Assembly (NCBI RefSeq): GCF_032854445.1
Contig: NC_088296.1
Span: 8,966,706-9,030,705, forward strand
Direction of reading: 5' to 3'
Length of the DNA: 64,000 nt
From: Liolophura sinensis
Taxonomy: Eukaryota > Mollusca > Polyplacophora > Chitonida > Chitonidae
This document shows positions 10,658 to 21,176 of the stretch, piece after piece. Positions within the stretch are counted from its first letter, which is position 1; the number at the start of each line of letters is the position of its first letter. The notes below the pieces were generated by a model. It made no database searches. It saw only the letters and a list, made by a program, of their open reading frames with translations, and was not told where the DNA came from. A program made the position numbers and the translations under genes.

Positions 10658-12756
10658 CTAAAACAGGAAGCACACTATATTAATTTCCCTTTTACGCTCT
10701 ATGCTCAAGTATACAACAACGGCCATTAATATGTTCATTTTATATTTTGCTATTTTATATTTTCGCAGATGAGTAGATTTGTGACATATTATGCCCCTTT
10801 TAAAAAGCATGCTTATTGTTCAATGAGCTAACTCATTTATTGTCAACAGTCATACAATAACAGCGCTATGTTAACCCTGAGTCAGTTTAGGAACAGAGTG
10901 TTTACCGTCGGGAATACTTCCTTAACTAATTCAAGCAAATCTTCTCAAACAAAATTGCTGATTTGTTGGTGAAATATGATATTTTATCTCCTTCTGGAGA
11001 ACAACTGAATCTGCATGATCCTTCCTACATCTTTGTCTGCTTTACCTCTGATCTCTGAAGAGATCTATCAAACAACGTTTCCGTGGGACGCTCTGGAAGT
11101 AGTTGGTGTATCCCTTGAAAAGCTAGATGTGAGAGCTACAGGTTAATCACAAGCACCTGGATGATGGAATCAAGTTTCCTCCATGGTGAAAATCCTACTG
11201 AACTAGCCTGGTGTCCTGTTGCCTGGTGTCCTGTTGCCTGGTGTCCATAGCTCGTTGTAGAATGTTCAACGAACCCAATCCTCTGGCGATATCAACAATT
11301 CAGAGTCATCATCAAAATAATGAATGATGACTGGCTGCTCCATTTGCAAAGTAGTGTCTTTATCAACGAATGACGTATCCATTCAGATATAATTTGTTTT
11401 AGGGTCCATATCAGTTAATGCATTTATGGCTCTATATAAGTATGTCTGTGCATTTTAATGTACATGTTATAGTTTAGTAGACTGCGTTTATCAAGCGGCC
11501 AAAACCTTATGTGACCTCACTGTTCGCAACAGGGTCAGGAAAGGCCACTCAAGTATTCAGTGTTTTGGGCATTTTTTTAGGTTGGAAAAGTGATTTTTCA
11601 TTTCATCAGAATATGTCATAAAGCTATTATTTCAGAAAGGCTATCCTGTCTTAATTTACTTCTGCTAACCCTATAAACATGTTAATATCACTTAGGTTTG
11701 GGAACTTCAGGTTGTACCAATATCAAGTCTGACCAATGGACAAATAAACGGTGACGTCGATTCCTGCCATGGCTTCATAGCTTTCAGGCACGGGGAGTGT
11801 TAATCAATGAATTTTAATACTGGCAGGCATATAAGCAAATACCGTAATCCAGTACTGCTGACGTTAGTTAACTGAAATATTTACATTAGATGATTTCTTA
11901 GGAAAGTCAGTAATTTAAAGTCAAATTTTGTCCATAATTTTCTATACCGTAGATACCCGTTAAACACTCAAGAACTGTTTACTCATGCGACTCCCATAAG
12001 CTTTATGGGTGGAGAAATCGAGTGGTCTGAACAAACAACCGACTATTGTCGTTCTACTGTGTTCAAGAGAAATGGTGTTCAAACGTTTCCCAAGAGCAGT
12101 TTGGTACGGAAATTATACAGAAATGATATAAAAATTCCCTTTTCAAGGCTAGCCCGAATTTTCTGACTAGAACTTGAAGCAATTACTGTAGTAGGCCTGA
12201 TGGCATGTTGTAGTTCCAGTCAGGAGTCGCTCTTTGCAAAATCTTTAAGAGTTTCAGTGTGTATGCCGCGTGTGAGGTAGCAGATTGTGTGCACACAATG
12301 CATGACAGGTACAAGTAAAGGCGTGGACGGAGAACGCATGTCGATCGTCAAAATAATGTTGAAAATTAACTTACCAGGAAAAAACTTACTGCGGACGAGG
12401 AGCGAATGACTTTGACTGCTTGAACTTTGTTTGGAGCTTCATAAAGTATTTTAAATGGATTGCACTATGACTAAAACTGCAGCATGCGGTCAACCTTGTC
12501 ACAATAGTTGCTGCAAGTTCTACTTAGAAAATTCGGACTAATCCAAGGCCAAGACTGAATTCGAAGCACAAGCGTCGGTTACATCATGTAAGAGTTGTAC
12601 GGAAGCTGGTAACCCTCACTCGCGTTTTCATCCTTTCATCTGATTATTTCGGGCGAGTACAAATGAAGGGTAAAAGTACCAAGAAGCAAACCACTTAATC
12701 ACGTCTCTCTAACATTCTGTGCAGTTCTTACATATAAAAATACGGCAAAGTAATTG

Positions 12757-13068
12757 TCAAAACACGTTCAATGCCGAGCACATGCGTTTGGCATGACAGA
12801 AGGACGTGGCACAGTTTGGCGAGATTTCGATCCACTCCGTGATATTATTAGTCAGCTGTATGATGACTTCACTCCCCCCCCCATAAGGTAGACAGATAAT
12901 CACTCTAGCAGCAACAACTTTCCAGACAATGTAATATTTATTCATCGCTTCGCATATTATGTAGTTTGACATGGACATGGGCTCGATATACATAACAAAC
13001 CTCACGCTAAAATGAAATAAAAGTATTAAGAATATTATACAATGAGCACGCGGACATACAAGTACCAT
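12757..13068 (-). CDS. uncertain ORF shared by the two flank copies
   Basis: A 103-codon frame with a hydrophobic N-terminus (MVLVCPRAHCIIFLILLFHF). The paralogous frame at 33,649-33,954 has 101 codons; the copies differ by six bases in a C-run, which keeps the frame, and by about a dozen residues. No known domain is recognised. The surrounding non-coding sequence is just as conserved, so shared openness is weak evidence for a gene. Confidence 0.2.
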   Translation of the reverse strand: MVLVCPRAHCIIFLILLFHFSVRFVMYIEPMSMSNYIICEAMNKYYIVWKVVAARVIICLPYGGGSEVIIQLTNNITEWIEISPNCATSFCHAKRMCSALNVF

Positions 13069-13350
13069 TCATCAATAGAATTATCCCACTATCTGTTACT
13101 ATCGACCAAAGCATATTTTAGATGGAACAAATTGCATACATATCAAGTAATAATGGAAACAAAGGTTGTAACATAGTTACATCATTACTGCCTCATTACC
13201 GTGACCACAGTGACCTTGCCTTGGTTAAGAACCACGGTACAATAGATGGTAACTGTGGCAGTGATGTAAAACCAACGCATGCGCGTTAATGTTTATTGGC
13301 AATAATAAGGACAATATAGAACCGCTGTGTCATGGCACCATGTTCAGAGC

Positions 13351-13728
13351 TTAAATTTCAACCACCAGCGCCCGTTGACATCGTATTTGCAAAATGGTGT
13401 AAATTGTATGTCGTTGTTGTGTATAGTACTTGCGCATTTTTACTCTAATATTGTTTTCTAATACGTTTACTCTTACACTGTATTTCATGGTATCCTTTGT
13501 GATGTCGATCGAATGAACGGTAATAAGGAAAATTAAAGAAGTCAGCATAAACATGATGCAAATTTCAGATGACAAAGTTATTTGTGAATATTTTTTCCAC
13601 TTTCCGTTACAGAGAAAATGACATAATAATGTTTTTGACCTAATAATGTTACATAGTATGATATGATGCATGTCTAACAAATTAGTTTTAATGTAAATCT
13701 GTGGTTCATATCTAGTGAGCAGATTCAT
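13351..13728 (-). CDS. uncertain ORF with a signal-peptide-like segment
   Basis: The minus-strand frame contains MLTSLIFLITVHSIDITKD, which resembles a short secretion signal, then a basic stretch. The same segment is open in the flank of unit A (34,227-34,457), but the upstream part is not. It lies upstream of the module exons in gene direction and could be a first exon; however, no good donor follows it (only weak GTGGTT). Confidence 0.18.
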   Translation of the reverse strand: MNLLTRYEPQIYIKTNLLDMHHIILCNIIRSKTLLCHFLCNGKWKKYSQITLSSEICIMFMLTSLIFLITVHSIDITKDTMKYSVRVNVLENNIRVKMRKYYTQQRHTIYTILQIRCQRALVVEI

Positions 13729-13889
13729 TTAATCTCATTTTTGACAATATAAAGGAATATATTATAAATATAGAGATGCTTAACACATTGGAATAAACAC
13801 TTTTCAGATGGAACGTCCAAATTTCAGCGCAAATATATTTCTCAGAATGAGGCACGTCATTATTTAATACTGAATTACGAAGAGACGAT

Positions 13890-14154
13890 TGTTATGTGCA
13901 CGACTGCCGTCAGTTTCTAAATATAGCTTGCCACTGTTTACATATGCTAAGTTCAGCGAGTGCTGTCTGCCTCTACCTTAGAATATTCCAGAATACGCTC
14001 AGTTCGGTGCCTGTTTGTTTACATCAAGTGTTCAGGAATTTTCTTATTCTGGACAATTCCACCAGGCTGGTTTTGGTTACTTTTTGTGCGGCTAAACTGT
14101 CGTGTATTTCGAACAAGCCATCTCTTTATAACACAGACAGTTTGGGTCGTAACA
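13890..14154 (+). repeat. 5' LTR, 265 bp
   Basis: It starts TGTTA and ends TAACA, a perfect 5-bp terminal inverted repeat of the usual TG...CA form. The first 53 bp are identical to 19,187-19,239. The end is fixed by the primer binding site three bases further on. No clear TATA box or polyadenylation signal was identified inside. Confidence 0.88.
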
Positions 14155-14157
14155 AAT

Positions 14158-14175
14158 TGGGGGCTTGTCCGGGAA
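14158..14175 (+). promoter_or_regulatory. primer binding site, tRNA-Pro type
   Basis: TGGGGGCTTGTCCGGGAA differs at two positions from the well-known proline-tRNA primer site TGGGGGCTCGTCCGGGAT. It lies three bases after the LTR, where minus-strand DNA synthesis would begin. Confidence 0.8.
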
Positions 14176-14272
14176 GTTAATTTGAATTGGAATTGAAAGG
14201 ATTTTGTGTAAGTTGTGTCATTTTTCTAGTCTTTGACTTTGTAGTAAATTTTGCCAGCAGATTTTATTCATC

Positions 14273-15610
14273 ATGTCGGATTTTAAGCCCGACGAGTTTA
14301 TGGAAGCGCCAGATCAGGATATTTTTGATGTGTTAAATAAGAATGATTTGTATGCTTTAAGCAAGTACCTGAATCTTAATATCAAAAGATCCTTACGTAA
14401 GAAAGATATGCAGTTTAGTATTGCTAAGTGTTTGGTAGAATTACAGGAGTTTGATGAAAGTGCATTAGATGCGCACAGGCCTGAGGGCGATGATTCCACT
14501 GTAATAAGACTGAAGGAGTTAGAACTGAAAGAAAAAGAAAATGAAAAAGAAAGATTGTTTAAGGAAAGTGAAAATGAAAAAGAAAGATTGTTTAAAGAAA
14601 AGGAAAATGAAAGATTGTTTAAAGAAAAGGAAGAGGAAAGATTGTTTAAGGAAAATGAAAATGAAAGGTTGTTTAGAGAAAGGGAAAATGAAAGAGTGTT
14701 CGAATTGGAGAAATTGAGACTTCAGAGCGAAATTGAAGCAAGGAGACTGGAAGGAGATAGGTGTGGCTTAAGTTTTTCTGATATGCCTCCAAAATTTGAC
14801 GTCGCTAGAAACATAAGATTGGTGCCACAATTTCGTGAAACTGATGTAAATAAATATTTTCTACAGTTTGAGAAGATTGCTCAGAATTTAGAGTGGCCTT
14901 AAAAGTTTTGGACTACCCTTTTACAGAGTGTGTTAACTGGCAAAGCTATGGATATATACACAGAGTTATCAACAGAACAGGCTGCAGATTATGATTTTGT
15001 GAAAGATGTTATCTTAAAAAGATATGATCTTGTGCCAGAGGCCTATCGGCAGAAATTTAGAAATTTTGAGAAAAGAGATCAGACTTACATTGAATTTGCT
15101 AGGCAGAAGGAACAATTGTTTGAGCGGTGGTGTTATGCTAAAAGTGTAGGTAATGATTATGAAAAGTTAAAACAGATCATTCTGATTGAAGACTTTAAAA
15201 GGTGTATTAATGATGATGTCAGAACTTTCATTGAGGACAAAGAGGCTGATACATTAGAAACAGCAGCCACTATGGCCGATACATACACGGTTACACATAA
15301 GGTCTCATTTCAGAAAAAGCCGTCTACATTTAGAAAGCCTCAACCCTTTTCCAGCGTTTCATTTAACTCAAATTCAGGCCCACCGAAACAGAATCAAAAT
15401 TTCGACAAATCAGGTGATCAAAGAAGGCTTGTTAATTCGAACACTACTCAACGGAGGTCTGACCATACATTTACTGATAGACAGTTTAGCAGGGTTACAT
15501 GTAATTTTTGTAGGAAGCCAGGCCATGTCATATCAAATTGTTATGCTTTAAAGAGAAGGCAAGAACAGGAGGGTGGCCCCAAAGCCTACTGGTTTGTGTG
15601 TTACTGCTAA
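14273..15610 (+). pseudogene. gag: gag, interrupted by one stop
   Basis: The frame opens with ATG at 14,273 and runs to TAA at 15,608-15,610, but has an in-frame TAA at 14,900-14,902 (codon 210). The first third has a highly charged, repeated region (ERLFKEKEN-like units of about 8-14 residues, roughly 14,510-14,730) that should form a long helix or coiled coil. After the stop comes a capsid-like segment. The C-terminus has a zinc knuckle C-x2-C-x4-H-x4-C (15,500-15,541), typical of nucleocapsid RNA binding. The frame then closes 59 bp into the pol frame, which lies one base ahead (+1). Confidence 0.88.
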
Positions 15611-18600
15611 AAAGTCTGATATAGTGAACAATGTTGATGCATTTGATTATGTTAAGACTCCACCAGTAGATTGTACACAGAATTCACAGGATAATGTTAT
15701 GAAGGTTTTTGAGCCATTTATTTGTGACGGTAAAGTCTCACTTAAAAGTGACATGTCTTGTGATACAAAGATCAGGGTATTAAGAGATACTGGAGCTTCT
15801 CAGTCTTTATTGTTACAAGATGTTTTGCCATTTTCTGATGAGTCATATTCTGGATCAAATGTATTAATTAGAGGTGTAAGCTCTGCTGAATTTGAATCTG
15901 TGCCTCTTCACAAAGCTTACTTGTCATCAGATATTATTTCGGGTCCTGTTACTGTCGGCAGTAGGCCTACTTTGCCTTTTAAAGGAATTCATCTACTACT
16001 TGGCAATGATCTTGCTGGTGACAAAGTAATGGTTAATCCTATTGTGACTGATAATCCTTGTTTAAATCAAACTGTTGATCCTGTTGAGAAAGAAATTCCA
16101 GATTTGCATCCCTTTTGTGCTGTAACGAGGTCTATGTCAAACAAACTTTCTGATAATGGCAAAAACACAGTAACGGACTTACAAGATACATTTCTTACAC
16201 AAATGTTTACTCAAGGCGACTGCATTGATAATGATGAATCAGACCATTGTACACCTAGTGACATATCACATGTTTTTAAACATCAGCTTGTAACTGAACA
16301 GCACAAAGACCCAGAAATTTCATGTTTGTTTGACAGAGCTCTCGATGATTGTGTTATTTCATCTGAACCTGTGTGTTATTATGTCAAATCTGATATACTT
16401 ATGCGTAAATGGAGACCACCTGATGTATCTGTTGATGATGACTGGGCTGTTAAACATCAGATTGTTGTACCTAAGGCATACCGAACTGAAATTTTACGTA
16501 TGGCACATGAAATGCCATTAGCTGGTCACTTGGGTGTTAACAAGACCTACTACAGGATACTGAACCACTTCTTTTGGCCAGGATTAAAGGGAGATGTAAC
16601 CCAGTTTTGTAAATCATGTCATACATGCCAGGTAGTGGGTAAGCTTAATCAGATTATTCCTAAGGCACCATTAGAGCCTGTACCAGCTTTTCAAGAGCCA
16701 TTCAGCAAAATATTGATTGATTGTGTAGGCCCTATACCTAAGACGAAGTCTGGGAATCAATATGTGTTAACTATTATGTGTACAACAACCAGATTTCCCG
16801 AAGCTGTTCCTTTAAGGAATATAAACACCAAGTCTGTTGTCAAAGCTTTAACAAAGTTTTTTACTCTGTTTGATTTATCCAAATCCATACAGTCTGATCA
16901 AGGTTCAAACTTTATGTCTGGTATTTTTCAGCAAGTTATGTACCAGTTAGGCATTAAACGATACAAGTCGTCTGCCTACCACCCAGAAAGTCAAGGTGCA
17001 ATTGAAAGATTTCACCAAACATTAAAGAAAATGATAAAGACTTATTGTTATGATACAGGGAAAGACTGGGATGAAGGTATTCCATTTCTTATGTTTGCTG
17101 TTCGAGAGTCAGTACAAGAATCATTGGGTTTCAGTCCATTTGATTTAGTATTTGGACATACTGTTAGAGGACCTTTGTTAATTTACAAGGAACAGTTCCT
17201 CAATGATGACACAAGTAATGTAAATCTTTTGGATTATGTATCTGATTTTCGTACTAAGCTTGTCAGAGCATGTGAATTGGCTAAAGCCAATCTTGAATGT
17301 ACTCAGAAGAATATGAAACGTAGATATGATGAGAAATCTGTTGTTCGGTCATTTCAACCTGGTGAGAAAGTTTTAGTATTGTTACCTGTACCTGGTAAAT
17401 GCTCTGATGTCAGATATTTTGGTCCATATGTTGTTGACAAAAAGCTGAGTGAGCTTAACTATGTTTTTAAAACACCTGATCGGCGCAAATCAAGTCAGTT
17501 ATGTCATATTAACATGCTGAAACCCTATGTAAACAGAAGTGACACTGACAACACTGCTGTACATTCTGTTAATGTTGTTGCTGCTGACATTGACCAGAGT
17601 TGCTGTAATACAGATGATATTGGCGAACAGTTGGTTGATTCTAAGCTCAATTCTTCAAAGCTTCAGAATTCAGATGTCTTAAAACAACTTGATTCTAAAC
17701 CGCAACATCTGGAACCCATTCAGCAACAGCAACCGTCTGAACTTGTTTTTGAGTTTTCACATTTGTTTCCGGATGTACGATCAAGAACTGATGTCATCTT
17801 TCACGATGTTGATGTTGGTGATGCCTCACCTATTAAACAGCACCCTTACAGGTTAAACCCAGTGAAGGCTAAGTACCTCTCTAATGAGATTAAGTACCTG
17901 TTAGACAATGACTTTATCGAGCCTAGTCACAGTAACTGGAGTTCACCATGTATTTTGGTACCCAAGCCTGATGGTACATATAGAATGTGTACGGATTACA
18001 GGAAAGTCAACGCTGTCACTAAATCAGACAATTATCCAATACCTCGTATTGATGACTGTATTGACGCTGTTGGTCAGGCGAAACATGTATCAAAGTTCGA
18101 TCTGATAAAAGGGTTTTGGCAGGTTCCTCTTACTCCTAGGGCTCGTGAAGTTTCAGCGTTTGCTACGGCCGATGGACTCTTTCAGTACAAGGTAATGCCA
18201 TTTGGAATGAGGAATAGCCCAGCTACGTATCAACGCCTGATGAATGAGGTCACTTCCACTTTGGACGGGTGTCGTGTCTACATAGATGACGTCATTATCT
18301 TCGCCGACACTTAGGAACAGCACATTTCCAGAATACGCCAGTTGTTTAAGAGACTTAGTCAGGCTAAACTTACCGTCAATCTTGTAAAAAGTGAATTTTG
18401 TTGTGCCACTGTCACATATTTGGGTCATGTTGTCGGCCAAGGGTAAGTTAAGCCTATTGACTCCAAAGTCAGTGCTATTCCTACACTTCCTGTACCCTGT
18501 AACAAGAGGCAGCTTAAGCGCTTTTTGGGCATGGCTGGATATTACAGGATATTCTGTCCAAATTTTTCCACTATTAGTGAGCCATTGACTCATCTATTGA

Positions 18601-19082
18601 AAACGTCCAGCACGTTTACTTGGTCAGACGAGTGCCAGACTGCTTTTGATGAGATAAAAGCCATACTTAAAAGTTCGCCCGTGTTGTCAGCACCTAATTT
18701 TGAGAAAACTTTTAAGTTAGGAGTTGATGCAAGTGATGTTGCTATAGGTGCTGTTTTGCTTCAGGAGGACAATCTTAGTGTTGATCATCCAGTTTGTTTC
18801 TTTTCCCGTAAACTTAACAAGTTTCAGAGAAATTATTCAACTGTTGAAAAAGAATGTTTGTCTGTTATTTTAGCTCTGCAACATTTTGAAGTTTATGTAA
18901 CAGCTTCGAGACAACCTGTGATTGTAAATACTGATCACAATCCACTTATGTTTCTACAGAAAGTTAAGGGAAAGTATCAGAGATTGTTACGGTGGAGTTT
19001 ATTGTTGCAGGAATACAATCTTGAAATCAAACATGTAAAGGGAAAAGATAATGTTATTGCAGATTGCTTGTCTCGTGTATAA
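15552..19082 (+). pseudogene. pol: pol (PR-IN-RT-RH), two in-frame stops
   Basis: The frame is open from 15,552. Protease: DTGA at 15,786. Integrase: H-H-C-C zinc region 16,506-16,629 and catalytic D (16,719), D (16,896) and E (17,004), giving D-x58-D-x35-E. A GPY/F module (FGPYVV, near 17,420) follows. RT begins near 17,840 and has YIDD at 18,279-18,290. RNase H has its first Asp at 18,726 and ends with a DCLSRV-type finish before TAA at 19,080. The RT region is cut by TAG at 18,312-18,314 and TAA at 18,444-18,446, with the same frame open on both sides. No ATG suits the start; expression would need a gag-pol fusion or a +1 shift, or the frame change is itself damage. Confidence 0.92.
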
Positions 19083-19172
19083 GTTGTGTATAAATGTTTA
19101 ATTACATGTGGTTTTACAATGTTGTATATATTATTGTTTAACATATATTGTTTAACATATATTGTAAGTTTC

Positions 19173-19186
19173 TTGAAGGGTGGGTG
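19173..19186 (+). promoter_or_regulatory. polypurine tract (plus-strand primer)
   Basis: The purine-rich TTGAAGGGTGGGTG directly abuts the TGTTA of the 3' LTR stub, the normal place for the plus-strand primer. It has two or three T interruptions. Confidence 0.65.
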
Positions 19187-19239
19187 TGTTATGTGCACGA
19201 CTGCCGTCAGTTTCTAAATATAGCTTGCCACTGTTTACA
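19187..19239 (+). repeat. 3' LTR stub, 53 bp
   Basis: Identical to the first 53 bp of the 5' LTR, then the sequence jumps into flank DNA (caggaaaaaaa) that in the empty paralogue follows gtctgacagg at 34,902. The join shares the bases aca(g), pointing to a microhomology deletion that took the rest of the LTR, any target-site duplication, and about 125 bp of flank. Confidence 0.9.
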
Positions 19240-19590
19240 GGAAAAAAAAATGATGAAAAATCTCCGTGTTTCACACTTGGTAAACATAAAAAAACCCACA
19301 TACATCACCTTCTGTTCAAACGAGGAAGAGTACGTTTTGTCTGAGCGGCGTTCGCAAACGTCAGACAATTTCAGAAAATGAAAGACGTTGACATAACAAT
19401 TTGGTTTTTATGTTTCCGTCTACCTTGAATGTATCGCTGTTTAAAAGATGTTTACGGATGAATTATAGGTTGCGCGATGTAAGAATTCATCGACAACTGA
19501 CTGTCATGTAGCCTCTATATGCACCAATTTCACGCCTTCATAAGCTCACGGCTCTGTTGTGGATGTGTAGTTCCTCTTTTGTTGGGTATT
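19240..19590. other. unit Z flank continued, pairs with 34.90-35.28 kb
   Basis: The sequence tracks 34,901-35,283 to the shared word gttcctcttttgttgggtat, where homology ends. This marks the outer edge of the Z/A duplication. Confidence 0.8.
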
Positions 19591-21176
19591 TATTGTCCGT
19601 TGGTCACGAATTTACAACTAAAACAAATACGTTACGTCTTAAAATACATCACCGCAAGAATTATCGCCCCTGCCAGCACTGCAGCGGCACCCATGGAAGC
19701 AGGTAATGCAACTTCTGCAAAAAGAAGACAATGAAAATGACTTGTACGTTGTATACTTTACGCAACCGATGGAAGAACATGTGTCCCCGGACATTTGGAT
19801 ACCTGTCACCATAACCTCCTAATCCAGTTAATCCAGTCATTTTCGGGAAGTCCAGTCCGTATTTTTGCTGCTATTAGTGTCCAAAATCCGTAAAAAAAAA
19901 TTACCACAAATTTTTTAATGGGCTATACTATCACTTTGTCAACCTTGAGAGCTATATAATATGTGAGATTGTTGTTCACTGAAAGGCAAGCAATTCAGCT
20001 ATATTCTTAGTAAATAAGGGGAAGTTGAATGATCAACGACCAGGCAGTTATTTTTTTCTAAAAATATCGGGTATCACCTCTATAAACGTTAGTCATATTT
20101 GATAGCCAATCAAATTGAAAGTGATAAAATTAGGTGAGACAGATTTCCGCGAATGTACATTTAAGTATTTCTCACATGTTTTATTTTCACTAGATTGTAT
20201 ATATATATATACTTGAATGTAGGTTATATGAATAAAATTAAAAATATTTTCATTGTGTATTTTAAATTAAGGAATGTTAATTGCTTGATGAATTAATGTT
20301 TAATGTCTCGTTGAATAATTTTTCTTTTATATGAGAGAGGTCAGGTTTTGTGTGGAAGAAGCTAGAATATCCTGAGCAAAAAAAAACGACCTTCACCTTC
20401 AACTTTGATTCGTCTTGTCCTTTAATCGTACGCTAGAAATAGACAAAATAAGCGTTGTATTTTGTGTTTGTGGTTTATCACAACAACAACAGAAATGCAG
20501 ACTGGCACGTTCTAAACTCATGGCACTCAACAGCAATGTAAGTACAGAAAGGTCAAGCAACCTGCAAATGGTCGTGGGTTTACCACGAGCTCTGCCTGGT
20601 TTCCTCACACCATAATGCTGGGCACCAAGGTATAAGTGAAATATGTTTTTAAGTAAGACCTAAAAAAATCTAGTCAGATAAGAAAAGTAATGTTCAACAC
20701 ACTAGATAGAAAGCTTATGTCCATGCATACTGAAAACCGACATGGTTGATGCTTCAAAGAAAACGCAACAAATACGGGCCAAAATGTGCACTCCCATTTT
20801 GTTCTCAAGTGCTTAGTAACTCTATAAATGAACATTTGGTGTAAAATTTCTACGAAGTTATTTTAACGACACTGGAAACAAGAAGTCGCGTCATTGGCAT
20901 CCCAGGCCCGTATTACTAAAATGCTACAAATCAAGTGATGCCAGCGGAAACAGATGCGCTCTCGGGTTTATATATATCACTCCTTCTTGATTGGTTAAAA
21001 TTGATACCTTGGTAGGGTCTTCCATTTGTTTCAATAAGCTCGATTTTACATACTTTAAACTGCAATGTCTTGATAATCTCACATCACAACACTAAAATTT
21101 ATGTTTATGTAGAATACTTTATAGATTTGATCAGCTATTGTGTTTTTTTCACAACATATCAGCAGAATACACTTAC
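19591..21176. other. intergenic stretch between units Z and A
   Basis: A SINE family 1 fragment lies at 20,550-20,665 and a short TA run near 20,190-20,210. Nothing else was recognised. Confidence 0.45.
20550..20665 (+). repeat. SINE family 1, fragment
   Basis: Plus orientation; the words caacctgcaaatggtcgtgg and ctgcctggtttcctcacacc match the middle and 3' half of family 1. Confidence 0.75.

Larger units (their letters stand above)
10658..13889. other. unit Z flank, duplicated at 31.2-34.77 kb
   Basis: Words such as gcatttatggctctatataa (11.4 kb), catcagaatatgtcataaag (11.6 kb), gacgtcgattcctgccatgg (11.75 kb) and the whole of 12.75-13.89 kb recur in order at 31.2-34.77 kb. The copies differ by small indels, and unit A has a few hundred extra bases near 31.85-32.25 kb. 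The likely start of the gene would be here, but no convincing first exon or promoter was found. Confidence 0.75.
13890..19239 (+). mobile_element. Ty3/gypsy-type LTR retrotransposon, Gmr1-like domain order, inactive
   Basis: Order: 5' LTR (13,890-14,154), primer binding site, gag, protease, integrase, GPY/F module, reverse transcriptase, RNase H, purine-rich tract, and a 53-bp stub of the 3' LTR. The gypsy-type domains are in an order like that of Ty1/copia elements (IN before RT), which is known for Gmr1-like gypsy elements. It is inserted in a flank that exists in empty form at 34.77-34.90 kb. Stops in gag and RT, a gag-pol frame change and the lost 3' LTR make it immobile on its own. Confidence 0.93.

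Noticed and set aside
12757-13068. Firm coding gene inferred from paralogue conservation (with 33,649-33,954)
   Set aside because: The neighbouring non-coding flank is equally conserved because the whole segment is duplicated; kept only as a low-confidence ORF.
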